A stretch of 64,000 nucleotides of DNA from Candidatus Peribacter sp. (GTDB taxonomy: Bacteria; Patescibacteriota; Gracilibacteria; Peribacterales; Peribacteraceae), in contig JAUSKD010000045.1 of NCBI GenBank assembly GCA_030647195.1, forward strand, positions 19,849-83,848. The letters are read 5' to 3'. The number at the start of each line of letters is the position of its first letter. Position 1 is the first letter of the stretch. A program made the translations under genes and the position numbers. Positions 15,060-23,999 of this stretch are shown piece after piece. The notes beneath the pieces were generated by a model. That model saw nothing but the letters and a program-made list of their open reading frames with translations, had not been told where the DNA came from and did no database searches.

Positions 15060-18000
15060 TCAACGGTCTTCTTTGAGCAGCTGCGGCCAGCAGAGGAGCG
15101 GGAGTTTTTCGGGCGTTTCGCGGAGGAGCGCCTCTTCCATGCGTTTGGCCAGCTGGACGTTCGTGATGAGCGGGATGCCGTGATCGGTGGCGAGTCTGCG
15201 GATGTAGTACCCGTCGGTCTGCTCGGCGGAGCTACTGTGCGTCGGGACGTTGATGACCAGATCCACCCGCTTCTGTTCCAGGTACTCGCGGATGTTGGGG
15301 CTGCGTGGTTCCGAGATCTTGTGCAGCAGCGCCGAAGGGATGCCGCGGGACTCCAGAAACTCATGCGTCCGCTGGGTGGCGAAGAAGGCGAATCCCCGTT
15401 CCGCGAGACGCTTGATCGAGGGCAGCATGTCCAGCTTGTCCTCGATGTGTCCGATGGTGATGAGGATGTTCTTCTTCGGGAGCTTGAACCCGACGGCAAT
15501 GAGCGCGAGCAGGAGCGCCTGTTCGGCAGTGTCCCCGAAGCAGGCCACTTCGCCGGTGCTGGCCATCTCGACACCCAGGCGCGGATCCGCACCGCGCAGT
15601 CGCGAGAAACTGAATTGCGCGGCTTTCACGCCGACGTGATCGAGGTCGATGGTCTGGTAGCGCACGTCTGCGGGGGCTTTGTTGAGCAGGGCCTGCGTGG
15701 CGAGGGTGATGAAATTCACTCCGGTCACTTTGCTGGCGAAAGGAAAACTCCGGCTGGCGCGCAGGTTGCACTCGATCACCTTGAGCCGGTTTTCTTTGGC
15801 GAGCAGCTGCAGGTTGAAGGGTCCGGAAATGTGCAGTCCCCGCGCGATGCCTTTGGCGATCTGCTTGACCCTGCGCAGCGTCTCCAGATTCACGCGCTGC
15901 GGCGGCAGAACGAGCGTGGCATCGCCCGAGTGCACCCCTGCGTTCTCGATGTGCTCCGAGATCGCGTAGAGCAGCAGGTGGCCGTCCTGCGCAACTCCGT
16001 CGAAGTCGATTTCCTTGGCACCCACCTCGAATTTGGAGATGACGATGGGGGCTTCTTTGTTGACGAAGGCGGAACGCTGCACGTAGTCCGTCAGGTCATC
16101 GTGCGAGTGCACCACGGCCATCGAGGCACCCGAGAGCACGTAGCTCGGCCGGACGATCACGGGGTACCCCACGGTTTCGGCGAAAGAGGACGCGCCCGAC
16201 AGCTCCGAGAATTCCTTCCACTCCGGCTGGTCGATGGTGAGCTCATCCAGGAGCGAGCTGAACTTGTGCCGGTCCTCGGCCCGGTCGATATCCTTGGGGG
16301 ATGTGCCGAGAATAGGCAACCCTGCGGCTGCCAGCTTGGGCGAGAGGGAATTCGGGATCTGCCCGCCCATCGAGACGACGATGCCGGCGGGACGGGTGAG
16401 GTCGGCGATGTCGCGCACGCGTTCCTCGGTCAGTTCGTCAAAGAAGAGCGCGTCGCACTCGTCGTAGTCGGTGCTCACTGTTTCGGGATTCGAATTGATC
16501 ATCAGCACTTCGAAGTGCTGCCGCTGTAACTCGTGCGCGGTCTGCACGCAGCACCAGTCGAATTCCACCGAGGAGCCGATGGAGTACGGACCGCCGCCGA
16601 GCACGATGGCCCGGGGCTTCTGACCCGTGAAGGTCGTGTCGTGCTCCGTGCCGTGATAGGTGAGGTAAAGGTAGTTGGTCTGTGCGGGGAACTCGCCGGC
16701 GAGTGTGTCGATCTGCTTGATGACGGGCGTAATGCCGTGCTCGATGCGCAACGCACGGATGTCGTTTGCCGAACGGTCCGCGAGAAGTCCGATGGCCTTG
16801 TCGGAGAAGCCCGCGCGTTTGGCCGTCTTCAGCAGCTCCGGGGTGAGGGGATTTTTTGCCCGTGTCTGCTGCAGCTCTGCGGCAATCAGAATGCACGCAC
16901 GGATGCGATCCAGAAACCAGCGGTCGATGCCGGTGGCAATCGAGACTTCGTCGACCGACCACTCACCCGCCAGTGCAGCGGCGAGGGCGAAGAGTCTGCG
17001 CGGCGTGGGACGTTTGATTTCTTTGCCGACTTCGGAAAATTTCATCGTGCAGGGTGCAAGCCCTTCCTCGCCGATGTTCAACATGCGGATAGCCTTTTGC
17101 AACGCTTCCTCGAATGTCCTGCCCAGCGCCATCACTTCGCCCACGGATTTCATTTCACTGGTGACCGTGTCACTCACGTGCCGAAATTTTTGAAGATCCC
17201 ACCGCGGCATCTTCACAGCCACGTAGTCCAGGGCCGGTTCAAAATCCGCGCAGGTCACCTGCGTGATGGCGTTCTTGAGGTCAGGCAGCAGAGCGCCCAG
17301 GGCGAGCTTTGCGGCGATGAACGCCAGCGGGTAGCCCGTTGCTTTCGAGGCGAGGGCGGAGCTGCGGCTCAGGCGTGCGTTGACCTCGATCACGCGATAG
17401 CGGCGGGACCGCGGATCCAGCGCATACTGGATGTTGCACTCGCCGACGATCTTCAGGTGCCGGATGACCCGCAGTGCGATCGACCGGAGCATCTGGTAAT
17501 CCTCGTTGTCGAGGGTCTGGCTGGGGGCGATGACGATGGATTCGCCCGTGTGGATGCCGAGGGGATCCACGTTCTCCATGTTGCAGACCGTGATGCAGTT
17601 GTCTTCCTGGTCCCGCACCACTTCGTACTCGATTTCCTTCCAGCCGGTCAGGTCCTCCTCGACCAGCACCTGCGGCGATTCGACGAACGCGACTTTGCAG
17701 ATCTCCGCGAGCTCCTTCTCGTTCATGGCCCGTCCGCTCCCTTTGCCTCCGAGGGCGAACGCGCCGCGGATGATGACGGGGAAGCCGATCTCCTTTGCCG
17801 CACTCTGCGCCGCATCGAGGGATTCGCAGGCCTGGGACCGCGGCACATCCACGGCGATGGATTTGAGCTCGGCGTTGAAGAGCGCGCGATCTTCGGTCTT
17901 GCGGATGCTCTCGACCGGGGTGCCGAGCACTTCCACCTCGTATTTCTTCAGGACGCCCGTATCGGCAAGCGCGAGTCCGCAATTGAGTGCCGTCTGTCCA

Positions 18001-18350
18001 CCGAAGCTCAAGGCGATGGCCTGCGGGCGCTCCTGTTCGATGATGCGTTCCACGAACTCCAGCGTGACCGGCACGAAGAACACGCGGTCGGCGAGGTTCC
18101 AGCTGGTCTGGTTCGTGGCGATGTTCGGATTCACGAGGACGATGCGGGCTCCCTCCTCTTTGAACGCCTTGATGGCCTGACTGCCGGAGTAGTCGAATTC
18201 CCCGGCTTCGCCGATCTTCAGCGCCCCGGAGCCGAGCAGGAGGATCGTTTTACCCTTCAGGCGCCCCGGATCGGAAGGCGCAGCATCGGGAAACGGCACC
18301 CCCCTGCCCTTATCTGGGCCTCGGGGGCCGACTGCTGTAAGTCCGGTCAT
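15060..18350 (-). CDS. carB: Carbamoyl-phosphate synthase large subunit, CAD-like type
   Basis: 1096 residues from the ATG at 18350, which follows a TAGGCT box by 11 nt; the open frame extends upstream to 18440 but that part is unlike the family. Two ATP-grasp halves and a C-terminal MGS-like regulatory domain are present. Signatures include GEAGEFDYSGSQAIKA, NPNIATNQTS, MENVDPLGIHTGESIVI, SVEFDWCCVQ and ENAGVHSGDATLV. These match the synthase part of animal CAD and CPS III far better than E. coli CarB (for example NPNIAT instead of NSNPAT). It makes carbamoyl phosphate for pyrimidines and arginine. The glutaminase subunit carA is not next to it, so it must lie elsewhere or free ammonia is used. 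Confidence 0.95.
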   Translation of the reverse strand: MTGLTAVGPRGPDKGRGVPFPDAAPSDPGRLKGKTILLLGSGALKIGEAGEFDYSGSQAIKAFKEEGARIVLVNPNIATNQTSWNLADRVFFVPVTLEFVERIIEQERPQAIALSFGGQTALNCGLALADTGVLKKYEVEVLGTPVESIRKTEDRALFNAELKSIAVDVPRSQACESLDAAQSAAKEIGFPVIIRGAFALGGKGSGRAMNEKELAEICKVAFVESPQVLVEEDLTGWKEIEYEVVRDQEDNCITVCNMENVDPLGIHTGESIVIAPSQTLDNEDYQMLRSIALRVIRHLKIVGECNIQYALDPRSRRYRVIEVNARLSRSSALASKATGYPLAFIAAKLALGALLPDLKNAITQVTCADFEPALDYVAVKMPRWDLQKFRHVSDTVTSEMKSVGEVMALGRTFEEALQKAIRMLNIGEEGLAPCTMKFSEVGKEIKRPTPRRLFALAAALAGEWSVDEVSIATGIDRWFLDRIRACILIAAELQQTRAKNPLTPELLKTAKRAGFSDKAIGLLADRSANDIRALRIEHGITPVIKQIDTLAGEFPAQTNYLYLTYHGTEHDTTFTGQKPRAIVLGGGPYSIGSSVEFDWCCVQTAHELQRQHFEVLMINSNPETVSTDYDECDALFFDELTEERVRDIADLTRPAGIVVSMGGQIPNSLSPKLAAAGLPILGTSPKDIDRAEDRHKFSSLLDELTIDQPEWKEFSELSGASSFAETVGYPVIVRPSYVLSGASMAVVHSHDDLTDYVQRSAFVNKEAPIVISKFEVGAKEIDFDGVAQDGHLLLYAISEHIENAGVHSGDATLVLPPQRVNLETLRRVKQIAKGIARGLHISGPFNLQLLAKENRLKVIECNLRASRSFPFASKVTGVNFITLATQALLNKAPADVRYQTIDLDHVGVKAAQFSFSRLRGADPRLGVEMASTGEVACFGDTAEQALLLALIAVGFKLPKKNILITIGHIEDKLDMLPSIKRLAERGFAFFATQRTHEFLESRGIPSALLHKISEPRSPNIREYLEQKRVDLVINVPTHSSSAEQTDGYYIRRLATDHGIPLITNVQLAKRMEEALLRETPEKLPLLCWPQLLKEDR

Positions 18351-18479
18351 GATCGCGCGGGAGCCTACCGTCTGCGTGAGGCCATAGCAAGTATTTTTGT
18401 CGCTCTTCGTGCGTGGTGCATTGCTCACCGAGGCTGTCAATTGTCAGGTTGCCGGTAAAACTGTTCACTAGAGCACTGC

Positions 18480-19322
18480 ATGCGCTCTGCAACACTTCCG
18501 CTCCTCCTCTGTGTCCTTCTGCCGTCACTCGTTTTTGCGGGCTCTTTGGATGATGTCGTGGATGATGCAGGATCGTTCACGGGTGTGCTGCAGCAGATGC
18601 AGGAGGAACAGGCTGCGCAGTCCGCCGATCAGCTGCGGGAATCGGGCAGCGAAATTTTTCCGTCGACCGGGCAGGGAAGTTCCTCCAGTCGTCCTTCCGG
18701 GCTGGACGAAGATCCGACATTTCTCACTGCGCGCGTGGACGGCGTTCCGGTGATCTTCGGGGATGTGCCGAAAGTCGCATGGTTCGCGCCGTACGTGCGC
18801 TCTGTGACGGAGCAGGGGATCGTCTCGGGGTATCGCGAAGCGGACGGAACATTGAAGGGTCTCTTCGGTCCCGCCGATTCGCTGACGATCGAGCAGCTGG
18901 CAAAGATCGCCGTGCAGGTGGCGCGGGTGGATCTCGCATCGTGCGGCTCAGCCCTCAAGAATGCGACGGTGCAGGGGAGCTGGTCGGAAGGGTACATTCG
19001 CTGCACCGAACAGCGCGGGTGGGCGGTCTATGCAGATGGATCGGTGGATGCCCTTCGGCTCGCTCGTCGTGCGGAAGTCGTGGCGACACTCCTGCAGGCG
19101 CTGGGAGTGAAGATCGAACAGAGGACGGGCGGCGTCTTTACCGATGTCGACAGTTCCGTTGAATTCGCCGCGGCGATCGAGATGGCGGCGAAGGCGGGCG
19201 TGGTCGCCGGGGATACCGATGCCCAGGGGAATGCAACGGGTGCTTTCCGTCCCGTGGATCCCGTGAACCGTGCGGAGGTCGCAAAAATCGTCACGATGGC
19301 GCTGCAGGTGTACGGGCAGTAG
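18480..19322 (+). CDS. Secreted SLH-domain protein
   Basis: 280 residues. A signal peptide (about 1-20, ending VFAGS) is followed by a helical, Gln/Ser-rich region. Two SLH-type units follow: one around 95-150 (FGDVPKVAWFAPYVRSV, then GIVSGY and FGPADSLTIEQLAKI) and a second near 215-275 (FTDVDSS, AGVVAGD, FRPVDPVNRAEVAKI). A partial third segment lies between them. SLH domains bind secondary cell-wall polymers or pyruvylated glycans and hold proteins at the surface. The ATG at 18480 follows TAGAGC (18469-18474) by 5 nt, so it may be nearly leaderless. It is divergent from carB. Confidence 0.85.
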   Translation: MRSATLPLLLCVLLPSLVFAGSLDDVVDDAGSFTGVLQQMQEEQAAQSADQLRESGSEIFPSTGQGSSSSRPSGLDEDPTFLTARVDGVPVIFGDVPKVAWFAPYVRSVTEQGIVSGYREADGTLKGLFGPADSLTIEQLAKIAVQVARVDLASCGSALKNATVQGSWSEGYIRCTEQRGWAVYADGSVDALRLARRAEVVATLLQALGVKIEQRTGGVFTDVDSSVEFAAAIEMAAKAGVVAGDTDAQGNATGAFRPVDPVNRAEVAKIVTMALQVYGQ

Positions 19323-19327
19323 GTTTG

Positions 19328-19436
19328 CGGGAACGAGGAAATAGGGAACTAGGGAAATAGGTTACTTCGAACAAGCTTTCTCTTTGAGTCGGCCGGCTCG
19401 CGAGTGCCCGAGTTCCCCTTTCCCGAGTTCCCTAAT
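19328..19436. repeat. Long imperfect inverted repeat of GGGAACT/AGTTCCC words
   Basis: The left arm (19328-19360) repeats GGGAA(C)TAGG words. The right arm (19407-19436) holds CCCGAGTTCCC twice. Together they could form a large hairpin between two converging genes and act as a shared terminator. The same TTCCCGAGTTCCC word recurs between groES and groEL. Confidence 0.6.
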
Positions 19437-20424
19437 GATGGTGTGATTTCAAATAGTGCTCCACGTGTGCTTCCAGCTTTTTGAGTCCACTCCACTGCAC
19501 GACCACCGCACCGAGGATGATGAGCGCCGCTCCGGTCGCCTGGTACCACAGGATGGTTTCATGCAGGTACAGTTGCGAGAAGATGAGTCCGGTTCCGACG
19601 GTGACGGTGCCCAGAAGCGAGACCGTTTGAAGCGGGAGACGCTCCAGTGATTCGTAGTAGCTGAAGATGAGCAGAAAACGCGAGATGAGTCCGTAGCCGA
19701 TCAGGACGCCGAGGAATTCGAGTGGGAATGATTTGATTTCAGTGGCGAAGGGATGCGTGATGAACGGCGACAGCAGGAAAAAGAACGCGATGGCGCTTAC
19801 CGCGCGTGCGACGATGATCACCTGCGGTTCCACGTGGCGCAGGTACTTGCGGATGAGCACGCCGCCGAGTCCGTACACGCCGCCGGCGAGCACAATGAGC
19901 GCATCGCCACCCGCAATACTGATGCCGTCCGTAAACCCGTGCAGGGCGACGGTGAGCAGGCCCAGGAAAATGATGGCACCGCCCAGCCATTCCGACCGCT
20001 TCGGAAAAGAGCGCATCAGCAGGATGCCGAAGAGGATTAGGAAGAGTGTCTCGGAGTTTCCGAACAGCTGCGAGTTGACGGCGAATGTCCGTTCGAGACC
20101 GGTGAACCAGAAGACCGGAGCCACCACGCCGTTGAGTACTCCGGCGGTAAAGAGCGGCAGAATAAGGGATGGGCGCACGTGCCGGATTTTCTTCACAATC
20201 GGAAAGAATCCGAACGTGAGGATCGCGAAGAGCAACAGCATGATCTCGCTCAGAAAAAGCATGGAGAGCGGCGAGAAGAATTCCGTAAGCTTTTTTCCGA
20301 AGGCATTGGTCGTTGAACCAGCGATGATCATCACCGTGAGTGCGATCCAGCCGATTGTGGAGGAGCACAGATGCCTCTGAATGCGCTCAGCTGGCTGCCG
20401 AAGGGTTTCGGTGATGGATTGCAT
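19432..20424 (-). CDS. EamA/DMT-family transporter
   Basis: 330 residues with ten hydrophobic segments in two five-helix halves (about 25-165 and 180-315), the two EamA repeats. The second half contains YGLISRFLLIFSYYESLERLPLQ and a conserved LHE motif (SQLYLHETILWYQ), as in drug/metabolite transporters. The C-terminus is short and His-rich (KSHHH). The substrate cannot be read. The stop lies inside the repeat region shared with the converging SLH gene. Confidence 0.88.
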   Translation of the reverse strand: MQSITETLRQPAERIQRHLCSSTIGWIALTVMIIAGSTTNAFGKKLTEFFSPLSMLFLSEIMLLLFAILTFGFFPIVKKIRHVRPSLILPLFTAGVLNGVVAPVFWFTGLERTFAVNSQLFGNSETLFLILFGILLMRSFPKRSEWLGGAIIFLGLLTVALHGFTDGISIAGGDALIVLAGGVYGLGGVLIRKYLRHVEPQVIIVARAVSAIAFFFLLSPFITHPFATEIKSFPLEFLGVLIGYGLISRFLLIFSYYESLERLPLQTVSLLGTVTVGTGLIFSQLYLHETILWYQATGAALIILGAVVVQWSGLKKLEAHVEHYLKSHHH

Positions 20425-20471
20425 GTGCTGTGATCAGGGCTCACTGTTTACAGTCGTGGAAGCGGTACAGG

Positions 20472-22316
20472 TCATTTGCAATTGGAGGGGCATCCGCGCG
20501 GTGTTCCATTTTCCGGCCCTGCATCGCAGCGTTCCCACGATTCCCGGATGCCATTGCCGCACGCGCGGAACGCCAAGGAAGGCCGAGGAACAAGACCGGC
20601 ATTGATATCATCGAATCCATTTTGATTGCGAGGCACGATATCCATGCTGAATGTCTCAATGCTCGAGCGTCTCTGCGGAGGGACTGTGAGCACGAGGGAT
20701 CCAATTGCTGATTCATCCGCTGCGTTCCACGGCAGTTCGCATGAGAATTCATTCATCATGACTTGATAGGCCGTGTCTTGATTGCACCGCATGGTATTGC
20801 CCACCCCAAGGCCGTACTCTTTCGACGGAAGTGAGATTCTGATATTCACTTTCTGGGGCACAAATTCGCTGAGTGACATTTTGTAGACGAATACTTCCAT
20901 GGCGACCGTCGTCAATTGTTCCCCGCGCAGGACTCTCTGGACGTCCGGTCCGCTTATGCCCATAGCCAGTTTTAATTCCGTATTGCACATAAATCCGCAC
21001 CCATCGCGACCCGTCCGGTTCCCGTCGTCGCAGGATTCGCCAAGATGCGCATCGATCCTGCCGTTGCCGCATGCGTAGAACGTTACGCCTGCGCGATTGG
21101 ATGTGATTTCATTGGTAAATCCCTCTTGAGTATAGGGAATTTCTGCAAGCACTATCTCCGCCGTACTTTCCCGCTCCGGCGGAACCGTGAGGGTGATAGG
21201 AGCCGACAGCGACCCGCTTGGGGCGACAGATGGCAGAATGCACGAGAATTCCTTCGCCGAAACCTGATCGCACCGCAACGGGTCCTCCACCCTGAGCGTG
21301 TACCGGATCGACGGAAGCGTGATCTTGATGCGCACGCTTGGAGCGACGTATGTTCCCGCATTCATGACAACCAGGTTCATAGAAACATCCGTCAGGTTTT
21401 CCCCCCGCCTGACTCGTTCGACGTCCTCTCCCGTAAACCGTGGCTGCAATCGAGTAATGATCCTGCAGCTGTAGCACCCGTCACCAGCCGTCAGATTCCC
21501 ATCATCGCAGCTTTCTCTCCCCTCCACGATGCCATTTCCGCAGACGGCAGCGCGGCAGATATTCAGACAGCTATCCGTATCGATGACATTCCCGTCATCG
21601 CACGTTTCCGTTCCCTCCACGATGCCATTGCCGCATGTAGCTGCGAATGCGGCGGAACTGACTGCGCTTGAGAAGGCGGAAGACGAGCTCATCGTCGATG
21701 ATGCGCTGGATGAGACGGCTGTCGAGGATGATTGTGCTTCAGACGAAGACGCTGACGAAAGGGAAGACGAAGATGATGCAGAAGACAGGGAACTGGACGG
21801 AGAGGAGGCCGCGCTGGAGAGGGAGGAGGATGAGCTTGCTGGCGAGCATGTTCTAAAGACAGTGATGAACTGACTGTTGTTCTGGATATTCCTGTCCTGC
21901 GACGCGATCACGGTGGTGTACAGCTTCTGCGCCTTCTGACAGGGAGCGTTCGGTGTCAGTGTGACGGTGAACGTCAGTACCCGGCGGGCGCCTTTTTCAA
22001 GATTGCCGAGTGAGCACGCCCAATGGCGGGTACCGCTCGCTATGCACTCTGCAGGGGGTGTGACGACGGTGAATGTGGAGAGTGATGTCAGAACCAGTGT
22101 GACGCTGCGCGCGGCAGTCGTTCCGTTGTTGCTCACTTGGATGTTCGAGGTGAATGCATTGAGCGCCGCGTTGTAACGGGTCAGTGCAAAGACAGACACG
22201 TCCGTTGCGCTGCTCACCTGCGCGGTGAAGCGCACCGTTCCGAGTTGGATATGCGCGAAAGCGGCAACGGCGAGGAACAATGCAAGGAGAAATGTTCTGC
22301 GCGAGGGGTTTTTCAT
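20472..22316 (-). CDS. Secreted protein with Ser-rich linker and Cys-rich CGNG repeats
   Basis: 614 residues from the ATG at 22316; upstream in-frame codons lack signal-peptide character. A signal peptide (about 8-24) is followed by a CARDB/DUF11-like beta domain (about 35-160). A linker of about 80 residues is almost all Ser and Ala. Then come four Cys-rich units of the myxococcal disulfide-repeat kind (CGNGIVEGTETCDDGN, CGNGIVEGRESCDDGN, CGNGRIDAHLGESCDDGN, CGNGIRESWERCDAG). Two similar beta domains separate the second, third and fourth. It is probably an adhesin or matrix component exposed at the surface. A TATAAT box lies at 22347-22352, giving a leader of about 24 nt with no Shine-Dalgarno sequence. 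Confidence 0.82.
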   Translation of the reverse strand: MKNPSRRTFLLALFLAVAAFAHIQLGTVRFTAQVSSATDVSVFALTRYNAALNAFTSNIQVSNNGTTAARSVTLVLTSLSTFTVVTPPAECIASGTRHWACSLGNLEKGARRVLTFTVTLTPNAPCQKAQKLYTTVIASQDRNIQNNSQFITVFRTCSPASSSSSLSSAASSPSSSLSSASSSSSLSSASSSEAQSSSTAVSSSASSTMSSSSAFSSAVSSAAFAATCGNGIVEGTETCDDGNVIDTDSCLNICRAAVCGNGIVEGRESCDDGNLTAGDGCYSCRIITRLQPRFTGEDVERVRRGENLTDVSMNLVVMNAGTYVAPSVRIKITLPSIRYTLRVEDPLRCDQVSAKEFSCILPSVAPSGSLSAPITLTVPPERESTAEIVLAEIPYTQEGFTNEITSNRAGVTFYACGNGRIDAHLGESCDDGNRTGRDGCGFMCNTELKLAMGISGPDVQRVLRGEQLTTVAMEVFVYKMSLSEFVPQKVNIRISLPSKEYGLGVGNTMRCNQDTAYQVMMNEFSCELPWNAADESAIGSLVLTVPPQRRSSIETFSMDIVPRNQNGFDDINAGLVPRPSLAFRACGNGIRESWERCDAGPENGTPRGCPSNCK

Positions 22317-22346
22317 AGTGAATGATGGAATGTGTGTAATACGTAT

Positions 22347-22352
22347 ATTATA
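22347..22352 (-). promoter_or_regulatory. -10 box TATAAT for the Cys-rich surface gene
   Basis: It lies in ATTGTATAATAT, the same context as the promoter of the VanW gene at 58262. The start codon is 30 nt downstream. Confidence 0.6.
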
Positions 22353-22441
22353 CAATAGTTCTGGAAATTGCGCTACATAGGAAAAGTGCCGATGACACTG
22401 GTTTCCGACGTTCTCTTCGTTATGCAATTAGGGATGGCTAG

Positions 22442-22476
22442 CCAGCCGTAGCTCCACGCAGTGGAGCGAAGGCTGG
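22442..22476. repeat. Nested hairpin beside tRNA-Leu
   Basis: CCAGCC and GGCTGG enclose a perfect inner stem GCTCCAC-GCA-GTGGAGC. It lies directly 3' of the tRNA on its strand and even overlaps its CCA end, so it may be a terminator or processing hairpin, or a dispersed repeat. No second copy was seen in this window. Confidence 0.6.
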
Positions 22477-22561
22477 TGCCGCCGGCTGGAATCGAACCAG
22501 CATGCCCGGTAAGGGGCAAGGGATTTTAAGTCCCTCGTGTCTACCATTTCACCACAGCGGC
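22474..22561 (-). tRNA. tRNA-Leu (anticodon TAA)
   Basis: The acceptor stem GCCGCTG pairs with CGGCGGC (one wobble), followed by discriminator A and an encoded CCA. The anticodon loop reads ACTTAAAAT with TAA. The long variable arm (TTGCCCCTTACCGGGCA) is that of a class II tRNA. The T-loop GGTTCGATTCC is canonical. A TATACT box (22582-22587) lies 20 nt upstream. Confidence 0.97.
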
Positions 22562-22620
22562 TTTGAAGGATCACTGAGCAGAGTATAGAGCGGGAAGGAT
22601 AAAGTTAGCAGGGGGGAGGG

Positions 22621-22708
22621 AAAGTGAGGAAAGGCAGAAAGGCAAGGAACGTAAGGAAGGAAAAGAAATCTTCCTGCCTTTCCTGCCCTTTCTCACCTTC
22701 CTCACTTT
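22621..22708. repeat. Large purine/pyrimidine imperfect palindrome
   Basis: The left arm (about 22621-22660, AAAGTGAGGAAAGGCAG onward) and right arm (about 22670-22708, ending CTTCCTCACTTT) are near-complements with small slips. It borders the sortase 3' end and could form a stem of about 38 bp in its transcript. The arms consist of AGG/AAG words. Confidence 0.65.
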
Positions 22709-23930
22709 ATATTGGCAGCATTTCCATTTTGTACTTCGGCTGTTCGCGCACGGGTTGCTGCCCCACGGCGAGCGGCTCGCCCGTCTCGGGATCCACTTCC
22801 TCGGATAAGACAATCAGGCGTCGTAAGGTCGTTCCCACGGGAGTGCAGGTCATGAGCGTGCTCAGCCTCCGGTCTCCCGGTTGATCGAGCACGTCCACAT
22901 TGGAGGGTTTCACTTCGTTGATCGAGCGGACAACGTAGCGGTGCTTGTCGCCGCCGTAGTACACCCAGTAGTCGTCTCCCTCCGAGAGCATATGGAGCCG
23001 GGCGAAGACCGTTTTGAAGTTTCCCGGGGCCCACGGGTAGTAGGAGCTGTGTCCGGTCACGAAGAAATTGCCTGCCTGTCCGGGTTTTGCCGTACCCGGG
23101 TAGTGCACCACGCCTTTTTCGAGGGAGAGCTGGATGTCGTTTTCCACCTGCGTCCAGTCTTCGCGAAGCAACGCTTCGTACGGGGGGATGACGATCGGGA
23201 CATTCAGGTTCAGCTTGGGGACGATCAACCGATTCTCCGGTGGCCCGACAGGAGGGAGGAAGCTCAAGAGACTGCCGTCATCCTGGCTGCCGGCGGTCGT
23301 GAGCATCGGGGATTTCAGCAGTTTCTCGCGAAGTTCGGCAGTCGTACCCGCACCCAGACCTGTCTCCGAACGGATTTCCTGCAGGGGGTCCAAGTTCGGC
23401 ACAATGATCTGCCAGAAACTCTGGTAATTGAGCGAGACAAACAGCGCGACGAAGAGGGCTGCGAACGTTCCGCCAAAACGGACGGTATCGATCAGGAAGA
23501 GCGTGACTCTGCTGTAACGCTTGGGCTCGCGCCTGGGTCTGACCACCCAAACAGGCTGGACGAGGAACGCCCAAAAGTGCTGAGCCGCCGCTCCCAATCC
23601 CCGGTAGGCACGCTGCGAGACTGTTCTGCACCCCTCCGCACTCTGACGGTACTGACGCACGCTCTCCTGCAGCAATTCATTGGCGTTGGATGAAGCCTGC
23701 GAAGGCAGTGAAACGCACGTGGATCGCAACCAGGGAACCCACGACGGCATTACATACTTTTTCTTTTCGGGCAGGGCTCTTTCAATCCTTCGTTCCACAG
23801 TTTTTTGCGGCGCCGGGGCGGGGGCTTCCTGAGCGGTGGGAAGAGAGTCATCCACCGGCAGAATGATATTCCCCTGTGCATCGTAGAGGGCTTCGTGCTG
23901 CCGATGCTGGCGTCGATCGAGCGGTATCAT
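22707..23930 (-). CDS. Sortase
   Basis: 407 residues. A long cytoplasmic N-terminus (about 1-145) precedes one membrane segment (about 148-172), then a sortase beta-barrel. Catalytic residues are visible: His294 in VTGHSSYYP, Cys362 in LMTCTPVGT and Arg370/Arg371 in TLRRLIV. The YPGTAKPGQ motif before the His is that of class D/E-like sortases. Sortases cleave an LPXTG-like tail and join the protein to cell wall or pilin. Candidate substrates in this window are the products at 9631-10701 and 10698-12380. A TATACT box ends only 3 nt before the ATG, so its promoter is unclear. Confidence 0.92.
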   Translation of the reverse strand: MIPLDRRQHRQHEALYDAQGNIILPVDDSLPTAQEAPAPAPQKTVERRIERALPEKKKYVMPSWVPWLRSTCVSLPSQASSNANELLQESVRQYRQSAEGCRTVSQRAYRGLGAAAQHFWAFLVQPVWVVRPRREPKRYSRVTLFLIDTVRFGGTFAALFVALFVSLNYQSFWQIIVPNLDPLQEIRSETGLGAGTTAELREKLLKSPMLTTAGSQDDGSLLSFLPPVGPPENRLIVPKLNLNVPIVIPPYEALLREDWTQVENDIQLSLEKGVVHYPGTAKPGQAGNFFVTGHSSYYPWAPGNFKTVFARLHMLSEGDDYWVYYGGDKHRYVVRSINEVKPSNVDVLDQPGDRRLSTLMTCTPVGTTLRRLIVLSEEVDPETGEPLAVGQQPVREQPKYKMEMLPI

Positions 23931-23999
23931 GACAGTATACCTGAAAATGACTTTTTGAGCTATATCAAGCGGAGAGCAATCTTAGCAGATTCCAGCACC

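Noticed and set aside
18351-18440. Thirty extra N-terminal codons of carB
   Set aside because: Unlike any CarB start, and a TAGGCT box lies within them just before the ATG at 18350.
23931-23939. TATACT 3 nt before the sortase ATG as another leaderless promoter
   Set aside because: The distance is too short for a transcript that includes the start codon.
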